Positions 1 through 7,685 of a stretch of DNA of 38,280 nt are shown one piece after another; within the stretch, counting starts at the first letter, position 1, and every line of letters begins with the position of its first letter. Below the pieces are notes generated by a model. It was given only the letters and a program-made list of their open reading frames with translations. It did not search any database and had not been told where the DNA came from. The position numbers were made by a program, and so were the translations under genes. The DNA is from Gammaproteobacteria bacterium (GTDB lineage: Bacteria > Pseudomonadota > Gammaproteobacteria > Pseudomonadales > Azotimanducaceae). The stretch spans positions 1 to 38,280 of the forward strand of contig JAUIED010000032.1 in assembly GCA_030428905.1 (NCBI GenBank), written 5' to 3'.

Positions 1-181
1 CGAACTGGTTGGCGAAGTCGATCTGCGCCTGCGGTGCCAGGCGTGCCTGGTCGCGGAAAAACACCACCTGGTGCGTCCAGAGGGCACTTTTAATAGCCTC
101 GATATCAGCCGGCTCCGACAGATCGGCGCCGTAGATCTCGGCGCCGATGGTCGGTGTCAGCGGCTCGACACGCAGGCTCAC
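1..181 (-). CDS. TauD/TfdA family dioxygenase, N-terminal fragment
   Basis: This is the first 60 residues of a gene that runs off the left edge. The start is a GTG at 181 that overlaps the TGA stop of the upstream thiolase-like gene (GTGA overlap), which implies translational coupling. The protein opens with a stretch (GAEIYGADLSEP) followed by VVFFRDQ, the usual N-terminus of Fe(II)/2-oxoglutarate-dependent dioxygenases of the taurine/2,4-D dioxygenase family. The HxD...H iron ligands lie outside the window. By context it is the third gene of the DUF35/thiolase-like operon, so it may hydroxylate a related acyl or ring substrate. The substrate cannot be inferred from the fragment. Confidence 0.85.
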   Translation of the reverse strand, partial: MSLRVEPLTPTIGAEIYGADLSEPADIEAIKSALWTHQVVFFRDQARLAPQAQIDFANQF

Positions 182-1320
182 CGGCTGAGGATGGTGACGC
201 CTGAGAGCCCTGGCGCACCGTACACGTGGGTGTAGCCGGTCTTGGGCTGGTTCGGTACCTGCCGTTTGCCCGCCTCGCCACGAAGCTGCAATGCGATTTC
301 ATAGACCTGACGCAGGCCGGAGGCGCCGATGGGCTCACCGTTGGCAAGACAGCCGCCGTCGGTGTTCACCGGCAGCTTGCCGTCGATTTCCGTCCAACCT
401 TCGGCCAGCCATTTTTCCTGGTCACCGTCGGCGCAGAAGCCGTTCTCCGACATGTGCATGATCTCGGCGCCGGACTCGGTGTCCTGCAATTGCGCCACGT
501 CGATGTCTTCCGGGCCGACGCCTGCCATCTCGAAGGCGGCGCGGGATGCCTGCACGGTTGGTGCGTCGGCGCGATCCAGCGCCTGGCCCTGGGTGAATAC
601 CTCGAACGAGCCGAAGTTTCGGGTGCGCACCACGGCGGCCTTCAGGAACACCGGGTTCGAGGTGAACTGCTTGGCCTTGTCCGCGCGGCACAGGATCATG
701 GCGCAGCCACCTTCGGCGGGCGAGCAGAACATGTACTTGCGCAGCGGGTGGCAGACCATGGGGGACTCGGCCACTTCTTCGTAGCTGAACGCGTTCTTGC
801 GCCAGGCGTTCGGGTTCATGGCGCCATTTTTGTAGTTCTTCACCGCTACACGAGTGAGGGTGTCTTCGGAGATGCCGTACTCGTGCATGTAGCGCTGTAT
901 CTTCATTCCGAAGAACTGCGGCGTGAGCGCCATGCCCACATCGCCGTACCACTTGCCGAGGCCGCTGCCTTCCGGATCGACGGTGAACGCACCGCGGGGG
1001 TGTTTGTCGAAGCCCACCGCCATGCCGACGTCGAACATGCCGGACTGGATGGCCATGTAGGCGGACTGCAGGGCGCTGCCGCCGGTGGCGCAGCCGTTGG
1101 CTACGTTGATGAATTGCAGCCCGGTGAGGCCGAGTTTGGACACCATGGTGTCTGCTTTCTCGGCTGCTGCGCTGCCGCCGTAGGCGAATTGCATGTCCTG
1201 CCAATTGAGGCCCGCGTCCTTCAGCGCCTGGCGGGCGGCAAACACGCCCTGTTCCAGACCGGTGACGCCGTCCGTGCGGCCGAAGGGATGAATGCCGATG
1301 CCGATGATTGCTACGTCCAC
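178..1320 (-). CDS. Thiolase-like (SCP2/Ltp-type) protein lacking the catalytic His
   Basis: This 380-residue protein has the thiolase fold. The N-terminal half carries the nucleophile-loop region NGCATGGSA with Cys77. In the C-terminal half the motif that is normally GHPxGxSG reads NGEPIGASG, so the catalytic His is Glu329. The final CxG motif is replaced by the region around HVYGAPG (Tyr363, His365, Tyr367). Claisen-type thiolysis is therefore doubtful. Related Ltp-type proteins act as retro-aldolases on CoA thioesters together with a DUF35 partner, and a DUF35 gene lies directly upstream here (13-base gap). The likely role is carbon-chain shortening of a sterol-like, terpenoid or branched acyl-CoA; that role is inference. 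The ATG start at 1320 follows a GGAG-like site. Confidence 0.85.
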   Translation of the reverse strand: MDVAIIGIGIHPFGRTDGVTGLEQGVFAARQALKDAGLNWQDMQFAYGGSAAAEKADTMVSKLGLTGLQFINVANGCATGGSALQSAYMAIQSGMFDVGMAVGFDKHPRGAFTVDPEGSGLGKWYGDVGMALTPQFFGMKIQRYMHEYGISEDTLTRVAVKNYKNGAMNPNAWRKNAFSYEEVAESPMVCHPLRKYMFCSPAEGGCAMILCRADKAKQFTSNPVFLKAAVVRTRNFGSFEVFTQGQALDRADAPTVQASRAAFEMAGVGPEDIDVAQLQDTESGAEIMHMSENGFCADGDQEKWLAEGWTEIDGKLPVNTDGGCLANGEPIGASGLRQVYEIALQLRGEAGKRQVPNQPKTGYTHVYGAPGLSGVTILSR

Positions 1321-1333
1321 GTCTGTTCTCCTG

Positions 1334-1777
1334 TTATGCCGCTTCTACGGGTTGGAAGAAGTAGGAAATGATGTCCTTGCCGTCTTTCTCAATGAATTTT
1401 TCCACCACCAGCTCCATTTCCATGCCGACACGGAGGGAGTCCGGGTCGTCGCACTTGATGCGCGTTTCTACACGGGTCTGGCCGGGGAGCTCGACGTAAC
1501 CCACGCCGAATGGACGGAACGTCTCTGGCGTCTCGGGGCCTTCGTATGGCGGCCGGTTCGGCAGAAAGCACTGAATGGTGTAGGTCCACAACGTGCCTTT
1601 GCGCTCGAGCTCCATGGTCTCGGTGTCGGTGCCTGCACAGGCGGCACAGCTCGACTGAGCGGGGAAGGTCACCACGCCACAGTTCGTGCACCTGCTGCCC
1701 AGCAGGCGCGGGTCGTTGGATGGCCAGGTGAAGAGCCCTTCGGCGATAGGCACCTGATCGGCGATGCTGGTTGCCAC
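1334..1777 (-). CDS. Zn-ribbon / OB-fold (DUF35) protein
   Basis: This 147-residue protein has an N-terminal rubredoxin-like zinc ribbon with paired cysteines (Cys30, Cys33, Cys44, Cys47), followed by an OB-fold acyl-CoA-binding half. DUF35 proteins are typical obligate partners of thiolase-like or Ltp-type enzymes, and such a gene follows immediately. I chose the GTG at 1777 because a strong AGGGGG site lies 6 bases before it; the reading frame stays open further upstream to 1843 but without conserved sequence. It is the first gene of a three-gene operon (DUF35, thiolase-like, TauD-like), and the conserved palindromic element at 1807-1820 is 30 bases upstream. Confidence 0.88.
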   Translation of the reverse strand: MATSIADQVPIAEGLFTWPSNDPRLLGSRCTNCGVVTFPAQSSCAACAGTDTETMELERKGTLWTYTIQCFLPNRPPYEGPETPETFRPFGVGYVELPGQTRVETRIKCDDPDSLRVGMEMELVVEKFIEKDGKDIISYFFQPVEAA

Positions 1778-1806
1778 AATGTCCCCCTGTGATCGCGGCT
1801 TTTTGG

Positions 1807-1820
1807 AACGCGTTACTCTA
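1807..1820 (-). promoter_or_regulatory. Candidate operator/-10 element, copy 1
   Basis: Read on the minus strand this is TAGAGTAACGCGTT. It is identical in 13 of 14 positions to the element at 12222-12235. The core AACGCGTT is a perfect palindrome. It sits just after the MFS stop codon and 30 bases before the GTG of the DUF35 gene. TAGAGT could serve as a -10 hexamer, in which case the palindrome would overlap the start of transcription, as expected for a repressor site. The regulator is not identifiable from the window. Confidence 0.5.
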
Positions 1821-3005
1821 GCCCAACCGAGGGCGAGCGTCACTAAGCCGCCCTGGCGCCAGGAGGCCGAGGGCGGCAGCCGCCAGCACAGCCAGCAACC
1901 CCGATGCCGCGAAAGCTGCGGCCCAGCTTACGGCGCCGGCGATCACGCCGACGAAGATGTAGAGCGCCAGGCCGCCAAGCTCGCCCGCCATACTCATGAC
2001 CGATGTCACCGTGGCGCGCGCATCGCCGGCGATCCTGCGCTGCAGATCCGCCTGGAGAAGTACTTCCATGGCGCCGCATACAAAAAACGCAGAGCCGAGG
2101 AGCAGCGCTGTGCCGAGCGGGCCTACGAGGAGGGAAATCAGCAAGGCCAGACCACCGGCAGCAAATCCGCTGATCACCGCGCGCAGCGACCAGCCGGCCA
2201 GCCGGTGGGCCAACGCCATACCGATGCTGCGTGCGATCCAGATCCCGCCGTAGGCGACACCCACTGCGGTCAGTGAGAACGATGCCTCGTGCAGCAGCAC
2301 GCCGAGGAACTCCTCCAGTACGTGTGGAATGATCACCAGTATCGCGAACACCGCGAGCATGATGCGCAGAGCATGCGTGCGCACCGCCTCGCGCAGACCT
2401 GCGCGCAGTGTGTCGAGGTAGCCCGGGTCCTCGTCTTCCCCGCCGTGTGCCGCCACCTGCGGCAGTGCAAACGCCACCAGGAGTGCCGACAGAATCGGCG
2501 CTGCGATGGAAAGCGCCAGCGGCAGCCCGTAGCCACCCTCGGCGAGCCAGCCGCCAAGGCTCAAAGCTGATGCGGCGCCGATACTTTCCGCAGCTTCTCC
2601 GCGGCCATAGAGGCGTTCGAATGCTGCACCTTGCCCGCGTGCCTGCAAAAAGTCGTGCAGATACGCCTCTGAAGTGCCGCTTACAAGGCTCGAACCGAGC
2701 GCCCAGACCACAAAGCCTGCGGCGAATCCCAAGAATGTCGGGAAGACAGTCCACACCACGAATGACAGCGCAGCGATCAGCCCTGAAGCCACGAGTACCG
2801 TTTTGCGCGGGTAGCGGTCGGCCAACGCGCCGGACGGTACTTCGAACAGCAGCGCTGCACCGGCCCACAGTGTGAACAGCACGCCGAGTTCGGCTGCGGT
2901 AATGCCGTTCGCCTGCATGTAGATGGCATACACCGGGTAGATGAGCACGAAGTCGCGCAGGAAGATCTGTGCGCACCACAAGGCCTCGAAGCGTCGTAGC
3001 GTCAT
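1818..3005 (-). CDS. MFS transporter
   Basis: This 395-residue protein has about 12 hydrophobic segments and a classic MFS loop between helices 2 and 3 (GALADRYPRK), so it is an inner-membrane secondary transporter, probably an exporter. The ATG at 3005 overlaps the TGA of the DUF4345 gene (ATGA). The frame extends upstream to 3215, but that part overlaps the DUF4345 gene and reads as low-complexity, arginine-rich sequence, so it was rejected. Pairing with a TetR regulator through the shared divergent operator suggests drug or metabolite efflux, induced when the TetR protein binds its ligand. The substrate is unknown. Confidence 0.88.
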   Translation of the reverse strand: MTLRRFEALWCAQIFLRDFVLIYPVYAIYMQANGITAAELGVLFTLWAGAALLFEVPSGALADRYPRKTVLVASGLIAALSFVVWTVFPTFLGFAAGFVVWALGSSLVSGTSEAYLHDFLQARGQGAAFERLYGRGEAAESIGAASALSLGGWLAEGGYGLPLALSIAAPILSALLVAFALPQVAAHGGEDEDPGYLDTLRAGLREAVRTHALRIMLAVFAILVIIPHVLEEFLGVLLHEASFSLTAVGVAYGGIWIARSIGMALAHRLAGWSLRAVISGFAAGGLALLISLLVGPLGTALLLGSAFFVCGAMEVLLQADLQRRIAGDARATVTSVMSMAGELGGLALYIFVGVIAGAVSWAAAFAASGLLAVLAAAALGLLAPGRLSDARPRLG

Positions 3006-3394
3006 GTGCGCAGACGCAGGTACCACACCAGTAGCAATGGCGGCAGAACCACTTCGATCACGCCCAACAGCAGAATCAGCGGTGGCGGCCAGCCGAACTG
3101 CAGCACCGACACCATGCGCACGAGGCCGGCGACCGCAAACCCGCCGAGCAGCAGTGCCAGCGGCGGCGCGTAACGCTTGATGTCCCGTGCGAAGCAGATG
3201 AGCAACACACCGCACACGGCGAACATGGCGCCATAGAAGCGGTTCTGGCTGTCGTGGCCTGCATCGATGACAGAGCTTGCAGAGACTTTTGCGCCGAGTA
3301 GGACGTCTGCTTCGATACCGAGCACGATGTGGAGTAAGCCTGCGACGATGAAGCCAATACCTGTGACAGTGAGGAACAGTCGGAAATAACGCAT
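3002..3394 (-). CDS. DUF4345 family membrane protein
   Basis: This 130-residue protein has four predicted membrane helices. The central segment AGHDSQNRFYGAMFA is typical of the DUF4345 family, whose function is not known. I chose the ATG at 3394, preceded by AGAGGG nine bases upstream; a TTG at 3403 is an alternative that adds three residues. The ribosome-binding site lies inside the left edge of the inverted repeat at 3405-3451. The gene is translationally coupled to the downstream MFS gene and divergent from tetR, so the two membrane proteins are probably co-repressed by the TetR protein. Confidence 0.82.
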   Translation of the reverse strand: MRYFRLFLTVTGIGFIVAGLLHIVLGIEADVLLGAKVSASSVIDAGHDSQNRFYGAMFAVCGVLLICFARDIKRYAPPLALLLGGFAVAGLVRMVSVLQFGWPPPLILLLGVIEVVLPPLLLVWYLRLRT

Positions 3395-3404
3395 GTTGGT
3401 CAAC

Positions 3405-3451
3405 CCTCTAGAACGATCATTCTAAACGAAATAGAATGATCGTTCTAGAGG
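3405..3451. promoter_or_regulatory. Perfect 20-bp inverted repeat, divergent TetR operator/promoter
   Basis: Positions 3405-3424 and 3432-3451 are perfect reverse complements around a 7-base centre. Each arm itself contains the near-palindrome AGAACGATCATTCT, a typical TetR-family half-turn layout, so two TetR dimers could bind. Each arm also carries an outward-facing TAGAAT -10-like hexamer (3432-3437 on plus, 3424-3419 on minus). The element lies between tetR and the DUF4345-MFS operon and overlaps the ribosome-binding site of the latter. Autorepression and repression of the operon by the neighbouring TetR protein is the simplest reading. Confidence 0.75.
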
Positions 3452-3477
3452 TGTCAGACCGAGTCACAGGAAACGAC

Positions 3478-4023
3478 ATGAGTGATGCCAGACGGCGCAT
3501 ACTGCAGGCGGCCCACGACCTGTTCTGCAGCTACGGATACAACGGCACGTCTTTGAAGCAGATTACCGCGCGCTCTGGTTTGCCTACCGGTTCTGTTTAC
3601 CACCACTTTCCCGGTGGCAAAGAACAGGTCGGAGTGGCGGTGGTGCAGCACTTTGGCAGGGTCTACGGCGAGCAGGTTCTGGCGGCGGTGCGCGCGGCTG
3701 GTGACGATCGAGGAGCGATGATTCGAGCCGTGTTCGATGGGGCGGCTTCCGTGGTGGAGTTTGGAGGCTTCGTTGACCCATGCCCGATCGGCGGTGTGGC
3801 GCGCGAATCTGCCGGCGCGAGCGGGGTGCTTGCCGATGCGTGTGATGACGTGTTCAGACGCTGGTCGGATGCAGCGGCGGAAGTGTTTCAGGGCGACTTG
3901 GACTTCGCGATGGCCCTTATCGCGGCTCTGGAAGGGGGCTTTATCATGGCGCGCGTGCGGCGATCCGGAGAGCCTTTGAGAGCCATTGGCCGGGCATTGG
4001 CGCAGGGGCGAGGCAGCAGCTAG
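3478..4023 (+). CDS. TetR/AcrR family transcriptional regulator (LmrA/YxaF-like)
   Basis: This is a 181-residue repressor. The N-terminal helix-turn-helix is clear (ITARSGLPTGSVYHHFPGGK, residues about 24-45), followed by an all-helical ligand domain similar in size and composition to the LmrA/YxaF group. I chose the ATG at 3478 because AGGAAA lies correctly upstream; an earlier ATG at 3436 lies inside the palindromic operator and is unlikely. It is divergent from the DUF4345-MFS operon and probably controls it and itself through the inverted repeat at 3405-3451. Its stop codon overlaps the stop of the convergent SGNH gene (CTAG at 4020-4023). Confidence 0.9.
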   Translation: MSDARRRILQAAHDLFCSYGYNGTSLKQITARSGLPTGSVYHHFPGGKEQVGVAVVQHFGRVYGEQVLAAVRAAGDDRGAMIRAVFDGAASVVEFGGFVDPCPIGGVARESAGASGVLADACDDVFRRWSDAAAEVFQGDLDFAMALIAALEGGFIMARVRRSGEPLRAIGRALAQGRGSS

Positions 4024-5210
4024 CCGTTTGAAGGTTTCAGTTTTAGACCGAACCGGGGTAATTCGCGCAGCAGGAAGTCTGCGTAGAAATGCTGTCCCTG
4101 CGCGTTGAAGTGGCCGTCGGTTGGGAAGAAGTACGACTGCGGCTGCGCTGTTGCCGCTAGATCCGGCGAGGAATCGATTACCTGCACACCCTGCCGCTGC
4201 AAGTCCTCGCGCAGCAAGCGGTAGTAGTTTGCAACGTCACCAGTCTGTGCGTGGCCAATCAGGGAAACTACCAACGTGTAGCCTTGCGACTGTGCGTGTG
4301 CCTGCCATTCCAGCAGTGCGGAGCGGTTGGGAGTGGCCCAGCGTTGGTTGTGCCAAGGATAGATGTTCTGCCTGCCAACGAGTTGCCAAGTGCCGCGACG
4401 CGCCGGTGCAGTGGCAGAGTCTTCAGCGGGTCCTCGACTGGCTGCCGCCCGAGGACAGCCAGTGCCTTTGCCCAGAGCGGTGAGTGTCATGTTGGCGGTG
4501 GCTGAGTAGCGGCGCAGGGTACTGTTGATTCTTTGTTTCCAGCTTCGCTCCGGTGCCGCGAGTGCGGCGTCAAGGCGGTGTCTTATCTCTTTGTCGCCAA
4601 TGGGCACGATGGTGTCATTGGCATCCAGCTCATAGCGCGGTACTTTCCAGCCGTCGATTACGGTCGTGGACGGAAAGGCATAGTCGTCTGCCATATCGTT
4701 GGCGACGTAGTTCACTACCACCAGGTCCGGCAAACGGCCAATCGCGTCTGTAACCTCCAGAAACTTGGAGAGCTGATGCCGCTGGCCGGTGTTGGTGACG
4801 CCGCACCGCAGCAACGGTTCGGCGCTTTGCTGCCGGAGTTTCTCCGCGAAGTGCTCCTCATAGCGGGCGTAGCCCCAGGTGAAGCTGTCACCGGCCAGGT
4901 AGACATAGCCACTTTGCAATGCGGCGATGTCGTGCTCCTGGTCAAAGCATCCCCATCGATTGGACCACACCGGATACCTGCCGAGCTCATGCACGTAATG
5001 TTCGGCCTGAAGACCCGGGCCGATATCGAAACCCCGGACAGGGTGCGGTACAAAATAGTGCTGCGGATAGCGGCCGGGCGGTAGGTCGGCGGGTTTGCGA
5101 TACTGGCACCAGGCCGCCGTCAGCTCCCTTGGCATGACGAACCAGACCGCAGCGTCGAACAGGGCGGCCGTCGCCATGCTGATCAAGCCGATGGCGAGCC
5201 AGCGTTTCAC
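4020..5210 (-). CDS. SGNH/GDSL-type hydrolase with N-terminal membrane anchor
   Basis: This 396-residue protein has one hydrophobic N-terminal segment (residues about 4-25), so it is probably anchored with its catalytic domain in the periplasm. The SGNH nucleophile motif is GDSFTWG (Ser109), and the C-terminal Asp/His motif is DGHFN (Asp365, His367), resembling the DxHW/DxHF layout of AlgX/AlgJ-like polysaccharide O-acetyltransferases and esterases. I chose the GTG at 5210 because it starts right before the membrane segment; the frame is open to 5312 but overlaps the upstream gene. It is the last gene of the carbamoyltransferase-SxtJ-DUF5989 operon, so it may acylate, deacylate or cleave the same exported product. 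The exact reaction is unknown. Confidence 0.78.
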   Translation of the reverse strand: MKRWLAIGLISMATAALFDAAVWFVMPRELTAAWCQYRKPADLPPGRYPQHYFVPHPVRGFDIGPGLQAEHYVHELGRYPVWSNRWGCFDQEHDIAALQSGYVYLAGDSFTWGYARYEEHFAEKLRQQSAEPLLRCGVTNTGQRHQLSKFLEVTDAIGRLPDLVVVNYVANDMADDYAFPSTTVIDGWKVPRYELDANDTIVPIGDKEIRHRLDAALAAPERSWKQRINSTLRRYSATANMTLTALGKGTGCPRAAASRGPAEDSATAPARRGTWQLVGRQNIYPWHNQRWATPNRSALLEWQAHAQSQGYTLVVSLIGHAQTGDVANYYRLLREDLQRQGVQVIDSSPDLAATAQPQSYFFPTDGHFNAQGQHFYADFLLRELPRFGLKLKPSNG

Positions 5211-5265
5211 TGCGGCTTGCCGTACACCAGGAGTTGACAGCAGGGCCTGTTCATCGGACCGGTCG

Positions 5266-5418
5266 CTAGAACAACGTATAGATGAATGGCGCCACGGCCG
5301 AACCCTGTGCAAGCACCAGCAGACCGCCCAGAAGTACCATGACGACGAGCAGCGGCAGTAGCCAGAATTTCTTGCGTACCCTCATGAATTGCCAGAGGTC
5401 GCTCATCAGATCCAACAT
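5266..5418 (-). CDS. DUF5989 / SxtK-like small membrane protein
   Basis: This is a complete 50-residue protein with a short basic N-terminus (MRVRKKFW region) and one membrane helix (residues about 18-38). Size, sequence style and position after an SxtJ-like gene match the DUF5989 family, which includes the small SxtK protein of saxitoxin clusters (from memory). The ATG at 5418 overlaps the TGA of the SxtJ-like gene (TGATG), which fixes the start and shows translational coupling. The role is unknown; co-occurrence with carbamoyltransferases suggests an accessory subunit at the membrane. It is easily missed because the open frame extends far upstream in non-coding phase. Confidence 0.82.
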   Translation of the reverse strand: MLDLMSDLWQFMRVRKKFWLLPLLVVMVLLGGLLVLAQGSAVAPFIYTLF

Positions 5419-5831
5419 CAGAATGGGTTCTCCATGGAGTGGGGTTGATCGGGATCGGGATGCACCCGATACGTGGATTGCGCCGGGTCGATGGACCTGC
5501 GCATGGGGTCTCTGAACAGCCGCAGGGCCAGCCCCATCGGCGTGACAAAGACGTAGAACAGTAGGCCCAGAATGAGCGGTGTGGTGATCTTCGAAAGCAA
5601 CAGACCGAACTTCATCCAGCCACGGTAGACGGGACGGAGACTTGAGGGATGCACGCCGGCCCACAGGCCGAGCACGCCGCCTAGAACCCATGGCCACAGG
5701 GGCATTGTGGCGTCGAAAAGCCAAGGAAACAAAAGCGCAAACAGGACGATGAATATCCCGCCCGTCGTCAGGCCGAAGTTACGCAGGCCGCACGCGTCGA
5801 GTTCCGGTATGTCGTGTGTCTGATTGTGCAT
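5418..5831 (-). CDS. SxtJ family membrane protein
   Basis: This 137-residue protein has two long hydrophobic hairpins: residues about 20-60, with the pattern LFPWLFD...PWVLGGVLGL, and residues about 72-105, which begin GWMKFG. The segment LRPVYRGWMKFG is characteristic of the SxtJ family. The C-terminus is short, polar and proline-rich. It starts 5 bases after the carbamoyltransferase stop and overlaps the DUF5989 start, so it is the second gene of the operon. SxtJ proteins have no established biochemical role. The constant pairing with a carbamoyltransferase suggests they recruit it to the membrane or help present the substrate; this is inference. Confidence 0.85.
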   Translation of the reverse strand: MHNQTHDIPELDACGLRNFGLTTGGIFIVLFALLFPWLFDATMPLWPWVLGGVLGLWAGVHPSSLRPVYRGWMKFGLLLSKITTPLILGLLFYVFVTPMGLALRLFRDPMRRSIDPAQSTYRVHPDPDQPHSMENPF

Positions 5832-5836
5832 GGCAG

Positions 5837-7678
5837 TTAATCCAGCTCAAACTCTTCTTTCCAGGATTCATCTTTCGGCATGGGCGGCTGCTCCGCCTTG
5901 CGAAGCAGATAGTTCTCAATGACGAGGTAGTCCATCTCCGTTCGCATGAAGCACCGGTACGCATCGTCCGGCGTGCACACGATTGGTTCGCCGCGCACGT
6001 TGAACGATGTGTTGACGAGCACCGGGCAACCGGTGCGCCGGTGGAACGCAGACAACAGGGCGTGGTAACGCGGGTTGGTGTCGGCGTGTACGGTCTGCAC
6101 GCGGGCGGAGTAGTCGACATGCGTGATCGCCGGTAGCTCGGAGCGTGGCACGTTTAGTTTCTCTATGCCGAACAGTTTCTGCTGCGCGTCTGTCATGGCA
6201 ATGCGCCGGGATTCGCTCACTGGTGCGACGATGAGCATGTAGGGGCTGGCGCTGTCGAGCTCGAAATAGTTGGACACTTCCTCAGCCAGCACAGACGGCG
6301 CGAACGGCCTGAACGACTCGCGATACTTGATCTTCAGATTCATCACCGACTGCATGGCGGAGCTGCGCGGATCGCCGATGATCGAACGTGCACCGAGTGC
6401 GCGGGGGCCGAATTCCATGCGACCTTGAAACCAGCCGACGACGCTCTCGCCCTCCAGCAAATGAGCAAGCAGTTCCATGAGTTGTGCGTCATCGATTTGC
6501 TCGTAGCGGGCGCCGCGTGCATCGAGCTGCGTGCGGATCGTTGCATCATCGAAAGCCGGGCCTAGATACGAGCCCTGCATGGCGTCGCCCGAGGCTGGCG
6601 CGGTGCGTTCGTTGCCGAGGTGTTCGTGCCACGCCGCAAGTGCCGCACCAAGCGCGCCGCCGGCGTCACCCGCCGCTGGCTGAATCCAGATGTCCTTGAA
6701 CGGTCCTTCGCGCAGCAGCCTGCCGTTGGCCACGCAGTTCAGCGCCACGCCACCGGCCAGGCACAAATTTTCGACATCGAGCTCGCGCTGTATCGTGCGA
6801 CCCAGGCTGAGCACGATCTCTTCGGTGACCACCTGGATGGATGCCGCAATGTCCATTTCGCGCTGCGTGAGCGGCGACTCCGGCGCGCGGGCCGGACCGC
6901 CGAACAGCTCTGCGAATCGGTCGTTGGTCATCGTCAGTCCGGTGGCGTAGTTGAAGTACCGCATGTCCATGCGGAACGTTCCGTCGTCTTTGACATCGAT
7001 CAGCTTGTCGAAGATGAGATCTACGTACTTTGGTTCGCCGTAGGGCGCCAATCCCATCAGTTTGTATTCGCCGGAATTGACCTTGAATCCGGTGAAATAC
7101 GTAAATGCGGAGTACAACAGGCCCAGCGAATGGGGGAAGTCGATTTCCCACTGCAACGTGAGGCGATTGTCATCGCCCAACCAGACGCTGCTTGTGGCCC
7201 ATTCGCCCACACCATCGAGGCATAGCACCGCGGCGCGTTGAAATGGGCTGGGAAAGAACGCGGATGCTGCGTGCGCCTGGTGGTGCTGGGTGAATAGCAG
7301 ATCGCCGACATCGCGCGGCTTGCAGCCCTGCAGCTCCGCCAGCTCCTTTTTCAGCAGATCTTTCAGGAACAGCTTTTCGCGCAGCCAGACGGGCATGGCT
7401 GCCTGAAACGAACGGAAACCGCGCGGCGCCCAGGACAGATAGGTCTCCAGCAGCCGCTCGAATTTCAGCAGTGGTTTGTCGTAGAAGACAACGTGATCCA
7501 CATCCGCCAGCGTGGTGCCCGCCTCGGCAAGGCAGTAGCGTATGGCCTCACGAGGAAATGCGGGATCGTGCTTCTTTCGGGTAAATCGCTCTTCCTGCGC
7601 TGCAGCGATAACAGCGCCGTCCCTGACGAGCGCTGCCGCGCTGTCGTGGTAGTAGGCCGACAGACCTAGAATGTACAT
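5837..7678 (-). CDS. NodU/CmcH/SxtI-type carbamoyltransferase
   Basis: This is a 613-residue full-length O-carbamoyltransferase. The N-terminal Kae1-like domain starts with MYILGLSAYYHDSA and has HHQAHA at 132-137. The C-terminal YrdC-like carbamoyl-transfer domain contains FGPRALGARSIIGDPR and the end motif LVNTSFNVRGEPIV. The family makes carbamoyl-adenylate from carbamoyl phosphate and ATP and transfers the carbamoyl group to a hydroxyl of the substrate. Its length is close to SxtI. It is the first gene of a four-gene minus-strand operon (carbamoyltransferase, SxtJ-like, DUF5989, SGNH). A 16-base hairpin at 7686-7701 lies just upstream of the ATG. The acceptor substrate is unknown; an exported lipid or glycan is plausible because the partners are membrane proteins. 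Confidence 0.95.
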   Translation of the reverse strand: MYILGLSAYYHDSAAALVRDGAVIAAAQEERFTRKKHDPAFPREAIRYCLAEAGTTLADVDHVVFYDKPLLKFERLLETYLSWAPRGFRSFQAAMPVWLREKLFLKDLLKKELAELQGCKPRDVGDLLFTQHHQAHAASAFFPSPFQRAAVLCLDGVGEWATSSVWLGDDNRLTLQWEIDFPHSLGLLYSAFTYFTGFKVNSGEYKLMGLAPYGEPKYVDLIFDKLIDVKDDGTFRMDMRYFNYATGLTMTNDRFAELFGGPARAPESPLTQREMDIAASIQVVTEEIVLSLGRTIQRELDVENLCLAGGVALNCVANGRLLREGPFKDIWIQPAAGDAGGALGAALAAWHEHLGNERTAPASGDAMQGSYLGPAFDDATIRTQLDARGARYEQIDDAQLMELLAHLLEGESVVGWFQGRMEFGPRALGARSIIGDPRSSAMQSVMNLKIKYRESFRPFAPSVLAEEVSNYFELDSASPYMLIVAPVSESRRIAMTDAQQKLFGIEKLNVPRSELPAITHVDYSARVQTVHADTNPRYHALLSAFHRRTGCPVLVNTSFNVRGEPIVCTPDDAYRCFMRTEMDYLVIENYLLRKAEQPPMPKDESWKEEFELD

Positions 7679-7685
7679 GGCCTAA

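Noticed and set aside
787-796. Third AACGCGTT palindrome, inside the thiolase-like gene
   Set aside because: It lacks the flanking TAKAGT part and lies in coding sequence, so it is probably chance.
226-1371. Long plus-strand open frame opposite the thiolase-like gene
   Set aside because: It is an antisense shadow caused by high GC and codon bias. The minus-strand protein has clear family motifs and this frame has none.
4017-4023. Overlapping convergent stop codons (CTAG) as a special signal
   Set aside because: Similar short overlaps occur at 30324-30327 and near-contacts at 17308/17313; this is ordinary genome compactness.
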